Assembly (NCBI GenBank): GCA_019925105.1
Contig: JAHGAU010000032.1
Coordinates: forward strand, 1 to 64,000
DNA from: Niebla homalea
Lineage: Eukaryota; Ascomycota; Lecanoromycetes; Lecanorales; Ramalinaceae
DNA: 64,000 nucleotides
Direction: 5' to 3'
Part shown: piece by piece, positions 1 through 12,850 of the stretch
How positions within the stretch are numbered: position 1 is the stretch's first letter
Layout: each line of letters opens with the position of its first letter
Notes under the pieces: model-generated
Database searches by the model: none
What the model saw: only the letters and a program-made list of their open reading frames with translations
Told to the model about the DNA's origin: nothing
Program-made: the position numbers and the translations under genes

Positions 1-93
1 CCCTAACCCTAACCCTAACCCTAACCCTAACCCTAACCCTAACCCTAACCCTAACCCTAACCCTAACCCTAACCCTAACCCTAACCCTAACCC
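1..93. repeat. Telomere repeat tract (CCCTAA)n
   Basis: About fifteen perfect CCCTAA units start at base 1 and stop at about 93, where the sequence becomes degenerate AT-rich DNA. This is the standard vertebrate/filamentous-fungus telomere repeat read on the C-rich strand, so base 1 lies at or very near the physical chromosome end and everything to the right is subtelomere. Isolated telomere-like words (TTAGGGT, TAACCCTAA) recur at about 187-205 and 1,287-1,305. Confidence 0.98.
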
Positions 94-485
94 TTATAAA
101 CCCCCTATAATTCATTATAACCCCTTATAATACCCCTTATAATTACCTTATAATTCTTTATATAACCCTTATATTCTGCTTAAGTATTAGGGTTTAACCC
201 TAATAACCCGTTTTTAAATTATTACTTTAATTTACGATTAAGGTAAAAATATATAATACGTATTATTACGAATAAAAAACCTATAAAAATAATATAAAAA
301 ATATAAGTTATCTTAAATTTTTTATTTAAATTAATTTATTAAATTATTCACTTTATTTAAATTAATTTATTTATTTAATTCACTTTTTATTTTATTAATT
401 CATTTATTTACTTTATTTAATTTATTTTATTTAATTTATTTATTTAACTTATTTATTTAATTTATTTTATTTATTTATTTATTTT

Positions 486-746
486 ATTTATTTATTTTAT
501 TTATTTTATTTATTTTATTTATTTTATTTATTTTATTTATTTTATTTATTTTATTTATTTTATTTATTTTATTTATTTTATTTATTTTATTTATTTTATT
601 TATTTTATTTATTTTATTTATTTTATTTATTTTATTTATTTTATTTATTTTATTTATTTTATTTATTTTATTTATTTTATTTATTTTATTTATTTTATTT
701 ATTTTATTTATTTTATTTATTTTATTTATTTTATTTATTTTATTTA
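486..746. repeat. 9-bp microsatellite (ATTTTATTT)n
   Basis: Near-perfect head-to-tail repetition of the 9-mer ATTTTATTT over about 260 bp, flanked by more irregular TTTAT-type sequence. Its homogeneity against otherwise degenerate surroundings suggests recent slippage expansion. Confidence 0.9.
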
Positions 747-995
747 TCTGCTTATTAAGCCGTCCACCACCCTTAAACCCTACCGCTCGTTCATAGTTTA
801 TCTTTTACTAGCCAAAACCCCCTTGCGGCAGCGGTTTTCTCTATGATTAATAGTGCTTTACCCCTTTTTTTTATTTTAATATAAAAACCCTTTATAATTA
901 ACTTTTACCCTGGATTATTTACCCTGTAAAAATGAATCAAGCTTAATACCCTTAATTCATTTAGGGTAATAACTAAACGGTGAATTCAGTAATAC

Positions 996-1191
996 TTTAT
1001 TATTTTATTATTTTATTATTTTATTATTTTATTATTTTATTATTTTATTATTTTATTATTTTATTATTTTATTATTTTATTATTTTATTATTTTATTATT
1101 TTATTATTTTATTATTTTATTATTTTATTATTTTATTATTTTATTATTTTATTATTTTATTATTTTATTATTTTATTATTTTATTATTTTA
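996..1191. repeat. 8-bp microsatellite (TATTTTAT)n
   Basis: About 24 copies of the 8-mer TATTTTAT, then variants with longer T runs. Because 8 is not a multiple of 3 and the unit lacks a stop in the read phase, it produces a spurious Tyr/Phe/Ile-rich open frame of 97 codons that should not be annotated as a gene. Confidence 0.9.
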
Positions 1192-2699
1192 TTTTTTTTA
1201 TTATTTTATTTTTTTATTATTTTATTACTTTATTAGTTTATTACTTTATTACTTTATTAATTTATTTATTTAATAATTAATTTATTTTTAGGGTTATTTT
1301 TAGGGTTATTTTTTACTTTATTTTTTACTTTATTTATACTTTATTTATTACTTTATTTATTACTTTTTTATTACTTTTTTATAACTTTTTTATTACTTTT
1401 TTATTAATTTATTTCTTAGTTTATTTCTTAATTCATTAATCTATTTATGTTTTAATTATTTTATTTATTAATCCATTTTTTAATTATTTTATTTATTACT
1501 TTATTTCTTAATTAATTAATTTATATATTTCTTAAGTGATTTATATATTTATTTATTTCTTAATTAATTTTCTTATTTATTTATTTAATCATTTGTTTAT
1601 TTTCTTATTTATTTATAAAGGGTATTTTCGTGATAAATCATTCATCCTTAGCCTTTTATAATAAGAGATTTTATTTAATTATATATTTATTTACCTGTTT
1701 ATTAATTAATTTATTATTTATTTATCCGTTTTATAATTTACTTATTTTTTCCTTTACTTATTCCTTTCTTTATCTATCTATTTATTTATTTATTATATTT
1801 TACTTATTATTTATTTATCGTTATTTCCTTTTTTCCTTTTTTTTTTTATTTAGCTTTAAATTCCTTATTTATTTATTTATTAATATTAACCCTTTTAATA
1901 TAACTATTAATAAATAATAAAAGAACTTGTTTTTTCTTTTAATCTGAACTTAAATATTCTATTATAAAGGTTTTTTTTAAAAAAGGTATAAAATAAATAT
2001 TTAAAAGTTTTTCTTAAAAAGATATTTATAAATTATCTATTTATTTATCTTTAAATTCAATTAAGGTGAAATTATACAATAATATTTTAATAAACCCGTT
2101 AATCTCCGCATTTTTATAACTTTTTTTTAACCGTCTATAAGTTAAAATATCCTTTAACTTTACTTTATCCTTGGTAAATAAGTATTAAATATTTTCCCAG
2201 TATTATTTTATTAATAATTAAAAAATCGGCTGGTCTTTTATATAATAAAAATAAGTAAAAAGGGTTTCGAAGATTAGGCTTTATCGATATAAATAGGATT
2301 TTTTTCCAATAAGTTTATAACCTTTATCTATAAATAAAGGCTTAAACCGGGTATAAAAATCTTAAGGTAAAAAATATTTAAAATATCCTAAGTATTTATT
2401 TATATCTTAATAATAAAGTCTATTAATTTAAGTTTTTATAAAAGACGTATATCGTAAATATTATGATTTTAATATTTATTAAAAGAATATTATAGTAATA
2501 CCGGTATATCTGAATTTATATATATTTTATAATTAATATAGTTTTTAAATTAATATTATAAAGTCGATTCTAGGTTATTTAGATTTATTTCGTTTTTCCG
2601 GTTTTCTAATAAATATCGATTTTTTAATCCTGAATTATAAGATTCCTATAATTCAAAATCTATAAAATCGATATTTATAGGTCCGGTAAGGTCCATAAA

Positions 2700-5600
2700 T
2701 AAATCCTTTTTGATTTTAATATTAAGTTTTTCTTTTAAATAAACCCAAAGTAAAAATCATATTTTCCCTCGTTTTTCTTATATTTTTTCCGGTTTATAAA
2801 GCCGTTTATAATTAAGTCCAATATAATCCGTCGATATTTATCGTTTTCAACGTAATCCTTTATATCCGGATTTTTAGGTTAAAATAACCGAGGGCTATAA
2901 AGGATTATAGCTTTACTTTTTCCCCTTATCGGCCAGCTTATTTACTTTCTTAATTATAAGCCTTTAAATCCCTTAATAAACCGACGTAAATAATAACCCG
3001 TATATCCGGTAAATCTAGTCCTATAGATAAAGCCGAAGTAATCATTAAAATAAGGGCTTTTTTATTACGGAAATTATCGAGTATTTAGCGTTTTTAATTT
3101 ATAATCCCGATTTTTACGTGATATTTAAGTATATTTAAGACTTTATTAACTTAATCCGTAAGGTAAATTATCCCATAAAAGATAAGAATTTAGTTACTTA
3201 AATAAAGCCTTTTTTTCAAATTTATTAAAGGTAATAAATTATCCCTTAAATTATTTATTATAGCGTATTCTTAAATTAAATATCAAATATTTAACCTTAT
3301 AGTCGGTTCCCGTAATAAAAGTATATTAGATATATCGATACCGGTTAACTAAAACCAGGTATTTTTATTTTTTAATGGTAAGGAAACCATTAAATAAATG
3401 AGTTACGTTTTATATTTAATTAAGGACTTTAATTCCTTAATTTTCGGCTGAAAATCCTTGGTAACATCCAGTAAAATATAAGCTTTATTAATAATAATAC
3501 GGTCTAAACGGCCTTATCGTTTTAATCGATTTAAAAATTAATTAAAAAATTCGGTAACGGCTATTTCCGGGGTAATTAATATAATATTAGCTTAATCTTT
3601 AAGGCTTTTTAAGGTTTACTTTAAACATTTAAAGCCTTAATTTTAAGCCTTAAATAATATTTCCTCCCTTAAAGATATAAAGGGTAATACTATTATAATA
3701 AATTCATTTAAGCCGGCAATAACGGTAAAAACTATAAAAAAGCATTTTTTCCGCGTTCAGTATTAAATATAATAACGATTAAACTTTTTCCGGATAGAAT
3801 TACCATTAATCCGGTTTTTATAAACCCCGAAACTCCAGATTTTAACCGTATAATTATTAAAAAACCGGTAAAATTCAAGTAAATTGAAATCTTTAATATT
3901 TTTCTTTATAAATTTCCCTGGTAAAATTTATAAATAACTCAGATTTCTAGTCCAATTTTTCCGGTATAAATAAAATACTTAAGAATTAAAGGAATTAAAA
4001 GAGTTAGATGGATAAAGTTATAAATTTTTCCCGTTAAGTATATATTTAATCCGGTATTTCGTCTAGTAACCGGGAGTATATATTATTAACAATATTATTA
4101 ATATAGGCGGCTTATAAATTGATAATTTTATCTTTTTTATTATTATCGTTTAGATTAATAGCGTTTTCCTAATCTTTATTAATAAATTTATTATAATAAC
4201 GTTGAAAAATAATAATAATAATATATTATTAAGTTAGGGTTTTAATATTTACTTTTATCCGGGACCGGAACTCCTTGGATAAAGTTATATTAAAAGAATT
4301 AGACGTCCAGGTATTATAACGGTAAAGGATATCTTAAAATTCTTATTAATTTAAATCTTTTTTTTAAATTTCGTTTAAATCACTATTAATTACCGTTTAA
4401 CGTCTTAATTATTTTTATTATTTTTTTGATTTTTCAGTTTTTTTAAGGTTTTTAATAAAGTAAATCCGTTTAAACTAAAGGTAAAAAATAATATTTAATT
4501 TTTCTAAATATAAATTCGATAAATTCGTTTTTAAAGGAATATAAAGTTAAAAATAATAAATAAATAAAACCGATAATTTATAAGGTATAAACCGGTTTAT
4601 AACCTTAATCGATCCAGTAATAATAAAGCCTTTATAATATAAAGTAATAAATATAAATAGGCCGTTTTAAATCAAGATATTCCGTTTAAAATTTAATTAA
4701 TTTCGGTATTAAATTAATTGGATTTCAGGGCTTTAAATTAAATTACCTTAAGTAAGCTATAATAAAATTATTAGTTTTTCTTTAAATTTCTGGTTTTCTT
4801 TAAATAAATAATAAATTTTATCCAGTTTCTAATAAGTATTGTTATTTTTAAATTTAAGAAAACGGTTTTATAAGGTTGGTATTTAATGGATTTTTTTATA
4901 AAGCTAAAAATCACCTTTAAAAGGTAATTTATTCCGTTCGTCCATAAAGAAATTCCAGTCCGGTATATTATTAATAATATCGTTAAAAAAGTAATAAAAT
5001 CCACGGAGGGTAAATTGTTTTAACCGGTAAATAATAAATTATTAAATAACCGGGATTTAACGGTTTTTAATAATTTAAATACCACGGAATAATATTGATT
5101 TATAATTAATAAAAGATTTTTATAAAAAACCTCGTTATTTTCCTAGGATATAATACCTTTTTCGGTGGTATTATAATTAAGGGTAAATCCATAAATTTAT
5201 AATTTAGAAACGAAGTTAATAGGCCGTAATGGGGTATTGATATTAGTAAAGAATAAGTGATTTTTCGTTAATTTAATAATTTTATTAAATAAGGTATTAA
5301 TAAGTAAATCGGAATCCGAAGTTAAAAATAAATTTATCGATATATTTAAGTTAATAATTTAATCCTTAAATTCCGGTAAACTGGGTCGAAGGATATAAAC
5401 CCTTAAAAGAATAAGGGCTTAAGAAAAGGTAATAATATTACTTAATTTAATAATATAATTCATAAGTAAGGACCAGGTAAAATCGGTACTGATACCGTGT
5501 ATTACTAAGCTACTAAATAAAAGGCTTTAATAATTGTCCTTAGATAAATCTTAATATAAAAAACTTAAAAAAAGCGTAATAATAAATCCTTAAATTTATT

Positions 5601-6400
5601 TAAAGAATATAATAAATCCTTAAAATTATTATCGGATAAATTATTAATAAGTTCTTCGTTAAATTTATTAAAAAAAAGGTTATTAATATATATATTTAAA
5701 TAAAAAATAAAAATAATAAAAATAAAAATAAAAAAAAAGGGTAAAGTAAAATATAAAAAAGGTAAAAAAAAAAATAAAAAAGGATAAAAATCATAAGTTA
5801 AAAAGTAAATATAAATAATAAATAATAAATAATAAAGAAAAAATAAAGATAACTTACTTTTTTAATTAATCTTTTATAAATCTTAATACTTTAATAAATA
5901 AAGTAAGAGATAATTTGGTATATTTATACCCTAAACGGTTCCCTAGAGTAAATAACCTGGTATTCTATAAATAAATGAATATATTAAGTTAAACCTCGGT
6001 ATAAGAATAAATTATATTTAGACCAATATATATTATAAACGGTTTTTTATTTGTAACGTTACCGGTTTCTTTACGGTTTATATATTCTAGTGAATTCCGG
6101 CTTATGGTATTTAACTTATTAATTAAAACCGCTTTTTTAAATAAAGCCTTAATTAATTTCATTATTAAATATAATAATAAAATCGATAATTACTCTGGAT
6201 CATTCGATTTTAAAGTCGGTTTTACCGGGGGTTTTAACTAAGACCAAGCTATAACTGGATTGAAATTGGATAAATAGGTAGTTTACCCGGTATAGATTAC
6301 CCAGGCATTAACCTCGAATTTTTCCGGTTCCGTAATCGTTATATTCGTATTTTCGGTAACCGTTTTAATTCGTTCCGTTAATTTCTTTATTTAAACAATA
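2700..6400 (-). pseudogene. RIP-degraded telomere-linked RecQ helicase (TLH)
   Basis: No open frame survives, but reading the minus strand from about 3,860 down to 2,750 recovers an ordered RecQ helicase. A motif 0/I region (3,750-3,860) ends in NTERGKN where GTGxGKS is expected. Motif Ia and TPE follow (LITPEIAV, about 3,560). The DECH box is decayed to NKAY (about 3,495). Motif III reads LIYLMVSLP for LxxLTATLP (about 3,380). Motif V reads TSALSIGLDLPDIR (about 3,000-3,035), and motif VI decodes as ESGRAGRxG with RIP-type stops (about 2,910-2,945). The C-terminal RR..LD...NG...R module with Cys-to-Tyr changes and a YDFY remnant of CDxC lies at 2,750-2,866. Frame changes separate blocks. Nearly all damage is C-to-T or G-to-A. 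TLH genes are subtelomeric in many fungi, which fits this position. The region 3,900-6,400 should hold the N-terminal half, but I could not match it, so the upstream limit is a guess. Confidence 0.88.
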
Positions 6401-6947
6401 TAGATAAAGGCCGGTATATCCGATAAATCTATAATATTATCGTTATTTTCAGTATTAAATACTTTAAATAAATAACGATTTAATCCTCGGATATATAATT
6501 ATTAGAATTTAATAAATGTTTATTTATTATTTAATTTTGGTTGGTTTTTTCAACGAAAACCACCTTATTTTTAAGCCTGATAAATATCCGGGTAATCGTT
6601 CCGCTAATATATCGTTATCGTATTCGGGGATAAATAAATATAAGTATAATAAATACACTTTAAACCCGAAGAAACGGGTAATAAAGGTAAAGGGGTAACC
6701 GGTCCGTCCGGAATATCGATATTATTTGAGTAAAACTTAATAATATAAGTAAAAATCTTATTCCGGATAATAGGGGTAAGGTAAGGATATTATTTATCTA
6801 GGTAACCGCGTAATTCCTAGAACCGGACGCCGTATTTATAATTACGGCATATTAAAGCCTTATAATTAGATAAATAAAGGAAGGTTTTTTCGGTAAAAGC
6901 TTAAGGTAAATCCATTATATAAATGGATATAAATAATATATAAATAA

Positions 6948-7154
6948 AAGGTGAAGGTAAAGGTAGGTAAAGGTAAAGGTAGGTAAAAATAAAGGTAAAG
7001 GTAAAGGTAAAGGTAAATAAAGGTAAAGGTAAATAAAGGTAAAAGTAAATAAAGGTAAAGGTAGGTAAAGGTAAAGGTGAAGGTAAAGATAAAGGTAAAG
7101 GTAAGGTAAAGGTATAAGTGATAGTAAAGGGTAAAGGGTAAAAGGTAAAGGGTA
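6948..7154. repeat. GGTAAA hexamer microsatellite
   Basis: Irregular array of GGTAAA with GGTA and AAAT interruptions and a few GGTGAA units, about 200 bp. The unit resembles the GGTAAA core of the tandem repeat at 15.1-15.4 kb, so the two may share an origin. Non-coding. Confidence 0.8.
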
Positions 7155-7419
7155 TTTGGTTTATTTGGGTATTAAGTAAATTAAGTAACTTAAATGTAAT
7201 AAGAAAAACAGAAATTTAAAGGGGGGGAAGGGTAATTATATAGATAAATTATTAACCAAGCCTTTACCAAGAGAATTATAAGTTATAAGGCTTAAATAAG
7301 GTTAAGACCGGGCTTAAATAACTAAGTTACTTAATAATTTAAAAATAAATAAACCGGTTCCGGACTAATAATTATTGGTAATAATAGTATAATAATTTGG
7401 GTAATAATATAATAATTTA

Positions 7420-8040
7420 AAAATAAAGATCTATTTATAAATTATTCTTATATTTAAACGGATATTATAGCCGGATCTTAAAGCCTTAATATAGGGAGGC
7501 GACGTTAACCGTTACCCTATATTAAGAAATATTAAGACCCTTATATTATTAATAAAATAATAAAAGTATTATATAAGTTTTTTTTTATTATTATTAAGTA
7601 ATATAATCTTAAATAAGGTACGGATTTAAGTTTTTTTATTACCGTTATAAAGCGCTTTTTTTAAGTTATCTTTTAAATTAAATAAATTAAATAAAGGATT
7701 AATAATAATCCGGATATACCTTAAAACCTTAAAGAATTACTTATAAACCCTTATAGGTTAATATTACCGTAGCCGTTAATAAATGGATTTTCGTTTTTTT
7801 AATATTATTAAAAAGCAGGGAAACATATAAAGAAAGTTAAATTACCAGATTTTACCGGGGAATAGCCAATAAAAAAGTAATAATTAACGCCGGGAAATAA
7901 ACTTAAACCCTATAACCCGGAATTCGTAAATATTTAAAAATCGATAAATAAATAACTATTATTTAAACGAACCTCGGAGGTCTCGGGATTAATAGGCCGT
8001 ACTGAAATCTATACCTTTTATATAGAGAGTGAATAAATCC
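7420..8040. repeat. Dispersed decayed repeat, copy A
   Basis: Shares ordered words with copies B, C and D: an 'AATATAGGGAGGCGACGTTAA' equivalent near 7,490 (20-bp core GACGTTAACCGTTA), 'GGATTAATAATAATCCGGATAT' near 7,695 (core ATCCGGATAT), 'CGGATTTT/TTTAATATTATTAAAAA' near 7,790, 'TTAACGCCGGGAAATAAA' near 7,887, and a right-end tail 'CTTTTATATAGAGAGTGAA' near 8,016. It is the least AT-converted of the four and so is the best template for a consensus. No coding capacity is seen. Family unknown. Confidence 0.75.
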
Positions 8041-8160
8041 GGGCCGGTTCTACCTAGAAAGAGTCATTTCTAAAAATGACTCTTTCCTGGGTTAAGTCCG
8101 AGAAGGCCGAATTAACGCCGAGTGAGCAAATGACTCTTTCCAGGCAGGAAAGAGTGAGAA
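8041..8160. repeat. Inverted-repeat island right of copy A
   Basis: A short island with normal base composition inside AT-rich DNA. It contains a near-perfect palindrome at 8,057-8,086 (arms GAAAGAGTCATTT / AAATGACTCTTTC). The right arm recurs in direct orientation at 8,128-8,140, and the left arm's start (GGAAAGAGT) recurs at 8,147-8,155. No gene is visible. The arms could fold into alternative hairpins. Confidence 0.8.
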
Positions 8161-10740
8161 CTAGGTGATAGCTTTAAACCTTTTTATTTTATTTTTCCTT
8201 CTTTTATTACCCTTTATTTACCCCTTATTTCCTTTTTATTATCCTTTTATTTTACCTTTATTTCCTTTTATTTCTTATTTATTTACCTTTTATTTATTTT
8301 TTTTATTATATTTATTAATATTACTTTTTATTATTTTTATTTAACTTTACCTTTTATAATTAATATTATTCTTTATCCTTTATATTTAATTAACCTTTTT
8401 ACCCTTTATCCTTTATATTTAACCTTTATATTTATTATTTAATTTACTTTATTTATTATTATTTTATTATTTACCCTTTATTTACCCTTTATTCACCCTT
8501 TATTCACCCTTTATTCACCCTTTATTTACCCTTTATATACCCTTTATATTTACTTTATATTTACTTTATATTTATATTTATTTATATTTATTTACTTTTT
8601 ATATTTATTTTTTTTATTTACCTTTATTTACCCTTTATTTACCTTTAATTAACCTCTTATTAACCTTTTATTTATTATTTATTATTTATTAAAACCTTTT
8701 ATTATTTAATTTTATATTTACCATTCATTATTTAATTATTTATTTATCTTTTATTATTCTATTTATTTTTTTACTTTTTATTATTTATTTAATTTTTAAC
8801 CTTTTATTATATAAATAATTATTTATTTTTTTATTATTTCTTTAAACTCTTTATTACTTAATTAATTACTTTTATTTTATAATTTTATTAATTATTTATT
8901 ATTTATTATTTATTTAATCTTTTTATTATTTAATTAATTACGTTTATTTTATTATTTTATTAATTATTTACTTTTTACTATTTAATTAAATATTTATTTT
9001 TTATTATTTAATTAATTTCTTACCTTATATTATTTAATTAGTTTTTTATCCTTTTTAATTTACCTTTTTATTACTTAATTTTTATTATATATTTAAATAT
9101 TTTATTTTTTATTTAATTATTTACTTTTTAATATTTAATCTTTATTATTTATTTAAACGTTTTATTATTTATATAAATATTTACTTCCTATTATTTAATT
9201 ACTTATTTACTTTTTATTATTTTATTAATTATTTACCTTTTTTTTTATTTATCTATTTATCCTTTATTAATTAATTAATGATTTACTTTTTACTATTTAT
9301 TTATTTATTCTTTATTAATTAATTAATAATTTACCTTATATTATTTATTTATTTATCCTTTATTATTTAATTAATTATTTTCCCTTTATTGTTTAATTAT
9401 TTATTTATCCTTTATTATTTAATTAATTATTTACCCTTTATTATTTTAATAAATAATTTATACTTTATTATTTAATTAATAATTTACTTTTTATTATTTA
9501 ATTAATTATTTACCCTTTATTATTATATTAACTTTTTATACTTTCTTTTTACTTAAATATTTAAATTTCTTATTTAAATAATTAATTACTTTTTATTATT
9601 TAATTAATTATTTACGTAATAATATTTAATTATTTAAATAATAATATTTAATTCTTTAATTATTATTTATTATTTATTTAATTTTTTATTTTTTATTATT
9701 TAATTATTATTATTTTTTTTATTTAATTAATTTTTTACCCCTTATTATTTAATTAACCTTTTATCCTTTATTATTCAATTAATTATTTTTAATTATTTAA
9801 TTAAAACTTTATCCTTTATTATTTAACTTTTAGTATTTAACCTTTATTATTTATTTTAACTCTTTATTCTTTAACTAATTATTTAACTTTTATTATTTAA
9901 TTAAGTATTTTCCTTTTATTACTTAATTAATTACTTACCCTTTATTATTTATTTAACTATTTACCCTATACTATTTAATTAATTATTTATATTTTATTAT
10001 TTAAGTAATTATTTACGCTTTATTATTTAATAAACTATTTATTCTTTAGTTTTTAACCTTATTTATAATTATTCTTTACTTATTTTTTATAATTTAATTA
10101 ACTTTTTCTTTTTTATATTTTTTTTTATTTTATCTTTTTTTTTATTCGCCTTTTTTAATTAAACTTATTAAAGCCTTTTTAACTTTTTTTCTATATTTAT
10201 CCTTTTTTTACTTATTTTATTTACTTTTACCCTTTATAATTTACTTTTTACCGTTTATTATATATTTTATATTATATACCTTTTATTGCTTAACCTTTAT
10301 TATTTATTTAAATCTTTATTATTTATTTATATATTTACTTTTTAATATTTAATTAATTATTTATTCTTTTTTATTTAATTAATACTTTACCCTTTATTAT
10401 TTACTTAATGATTTACCCGTTATTATTTAAATAATAATTTATCTTTTATTATTTATTTAATATTTTATTTTTTAATTAATTACTTATACCTTTTTTTTTA
10501 ATTAATTAGTTATTTTTTATTATTTAATTAATTTATTACCCTATATTATTCATCTTTTATAATTTAACCTTTATTATTTATTTAAACCTTTTATTATTTA
10601 TTTAATTATTTACTTGCCGTTATTTAATTACTTTTTATCCTTTCTTTTTTAATTAATTATTTATACTTTATTATGTATTTTTTTACCGATTATTATTCAA
10701 TTAACTATTTACCGTTTATTATTTAATTAATTATTTACCC
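8161..10740. other. AT-rich low-complexity block, no gene
   Basis: Long stretch of TTATTTAATTAATTATTTACC-like words (core CCTTTATTATTTAATTAA) repeated irregularly for 2.6 kb. It looks like a degenerate, RIP-decayed tandem array of roughly 25-35 bp units. I see no open frame, RNA gene or protein similarity. Similar blocks recur at 11,550-12,850 and 13,860-14,730, each preceding another copy of the dispersed repeat. Confidence 0.7.
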
Positions 10741-11420
10741 TTTAATCCTTATTAAAGTAAGGTTTTAATAAATAAATATTTAATAATCTTATTAATATAA
10801 AAAGGTTTTTACCGGTTAAAGATTATAAATAATAAAAGTTAAATTAAGTATAAACTTTATTAAAAGTCTTAATATAAAGAAACGACGTTAACGGTTATTT
10901 TATACTAAGATATTTAAGGAAATAATTAAATAAAAAAATTAATAAAGGAAAAGAAATAATTATTATTATTAAGTAAATAATATATTTATTAATCTATTCC
11001 GGATTATAATAACTTTAATACCGTTATAGCCTTTTTTTTAACTTTCTTAATTAAGTTAAAAAGTAAATAAAAAGGATTAATAATATTCCGGATATATTTA
11101 AAAAAACCGTAAAATAAAATTATAAAATATATAACCTAATATTATAATAAATAAGAATAAACGGATTTTTATTTTTCCGATATTATTAAAAACCGTTTAT
11201 TTAAAGTTAAAAAGTTAAATTATTAAATTTTAAAAAGGAATAGCGGGTTAAAAAATAAGATTTAACGCCGGGAAATAAAGTTAATTAAGAATATTTAAAA
11301 TCTTAAAAAGTTTTAAAATTTATAATTAAATAAGGAGTTATCGGATTTAAGTAAATAAGGGTTCGTTTTATAGGGTTTAATTAGCTTTATAACTTTTATA
11401 TATAAAGTTAATAAATTCAA
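10741..11420. repeat. Dispersed decayed repeat, copy B
   Basis: Opens with TTAATATAAAAAGGTTTTTA near 10,792, continues with GAAACGACGTTAACGGTTA near 10,878, ATATTCCGGATATATTTAAA near 11,082, CGGATTTTTATTTTTCCGAT near 11,162 and TTAACGCCGGGAAATAAA near 11,261, and ends in the tail CTTTTATATATAAAGTTAAT near 11,394. The order and spacing match copies A and C. All differences from A are dominated by C-to-T/G-to-A change. Non-coding. Confidence 0.8.
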
Positions 11421-11457
11421 TAAGGTTTTACCTTACGTTCCTTAAGTTAAAACCCAG

Positions 11458-11535
11458 AAGGGATTAAGGGTACCCTATCGATTTTAGCCTTATCCTTCCT
11501 TATAGTCCCGGAAGGAATATAGCCTTAATCCCTTT
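11458..11535. repeat. Inverted repeat right of copy B
   Basis: A 12-bp arm AAGGGATTAAGG at 11,458-11,469 is repeated in inverted orientation as CCTTAATCCCTT at 11,523-11,534. Between them lies a smaller CCTTCC...GGAAGG pair. As with copy A, the island sits just beyond the repeat's right-end tail and is less AT-rich than its surroundings. Confidence 0.75.
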
Positions 11536-11549
11536 GAGATTAAATGTTA

Positions 11550-12850
11550 GATTTAATTTTATCCTTTATTATTTACCCTTTAATTTATCCTTTATTAATT
11601 ACCCCTTATTATTTACCCCTTATTATTCACCTTTTATTATTTGCCCCTTATTATTTACCCCTTATTATTTATCCTTTATTATTTATTTTTTCTTATTCAC
11701 CCTTTATATCCTTTATTTATTCTTTATTTACCCTTTTTTTCTATTTATTAATATTACCCTTTATTATTTATATTTAACCTTACTTTTTACCCTTTATATT
11801 TAACTTTACCCTATATTTTTAACTTTTATCCTTAATTTTTCCACGTTTCTCGTATTCTTTATATTATTGGTTATTATTATTTACTTAATTTTAAAGTTTT
11901 TTAATTTTTAATAAATATTTATTATTATTAAACCTTCTTTTTTTATTATTTACTTTTTTTTATTAAATTTTCCTTTTTAACCTTATTTTATTTATTTTTT
12001 ATTATTTAATTACGTTTTTATTTCTTATATTTAACTTTACGCTTTAACCTTTTTTTTATTTATCCTTTAATATTTAACTTTAATTATTAATATTCTTTAT
12101 TTCCTTTTTATTTTTTAATTAATTTTTAATTAATTTTTTCCTTTTATATTTCTTTATCTTTTTACTTTTATTAATTCCTTTATCCTTTTTTAAATAAACT
12201 TATTAAAGCCTATATACCTTTTTTTTTTTTATATTTTTATTTTTTTTTTACTTATTATATTTATTTTTATTTTTTATATTTTACCGTTTATTATATATTT
12301 TATATTATTTACCTTTTATTATTTAACTTTTATTATTTAATTTTTATTATTTATTTAAACTTTTTACTATTTATTTAAATATTTACTTTTTATTATTTTA
12401 TTAATTATTTACCCTTTATTATTTATTTATTTATCCTTTATTATTTAATTAATAATTTACCCTTTTTTATTAATTTATTTACCCTTTATTATTTAATTAT
12501 TTACACTTTATTATTTAATTAATCTTATACTTTTTATTATTTAAGTAAGTATTTACCCTTTATTATTTAATTTTATCCCTTATTATTTATTTAAGTATTT
12601 ATTACTTATTATTTAATTAATTATTTACCCTTTATTGTTTAATTAATTATTTATCCTTTATTATTTAATTAATAATTTACCCTTTATTATTATAATAATT
12701 ATTTATACTTTATTATTTACCTTTTATTATTTAATTTACTATTTACCCTTTATTATTTAATTAATTATTTATCCTTTATTATTTAATTAATAATTTACCC
12801 TTTATTATTATAATAATTATTTATACTTTATTATTTACCTTTTATTATTT
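11550..12850. other. AT-rich low-complexity block, no gene
   Basis: CCTTTATTATTTA-type degenerate array as at 8,161-10,740. The short open frames at 11,534-11,803 are translations of this array (Leu/Tyr/Pro/Phe only) and are rejected as genes. Confidence 0.7.

Larger units (their letters stand above)
94..1900. other. AT-rich distal subtelomere, no gene
   Basis: Almost pure A/T with two long microsatellites (listed separately). A small less AT-rich island at about 748-960 carries no open frame. The short open frames at 980-1,273 and 1,630-1,917 are low-complexity Tyr/Phe/Leu/Ile translations of AT repeats, not genes. No RNA gene is visible. Confidence 0.85.

Noticed and set aside
980..1273. 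97-codon open frame of Tyr/Phe/Ile/Leu
   Set aside because: It is a translation of the 8-bp AT microsatellite with no start context or conserved features.
2881..2940. Walker A motif (GRxGEK) at 2,910-2,930 on the minus strand
   Set aside because: It first looked like a P-loop but falls inside helicase motif VI (QxGRxGR), downstream of motif V, so it is motif VI, not motif I.
3495..3530. Apparent helicase motif VI (GRLDR)
   Set aside because: Lies before the DECH equivalent in the same frame; it is the linker RRxGRLDRI that precedes motif II in TLH proteins.
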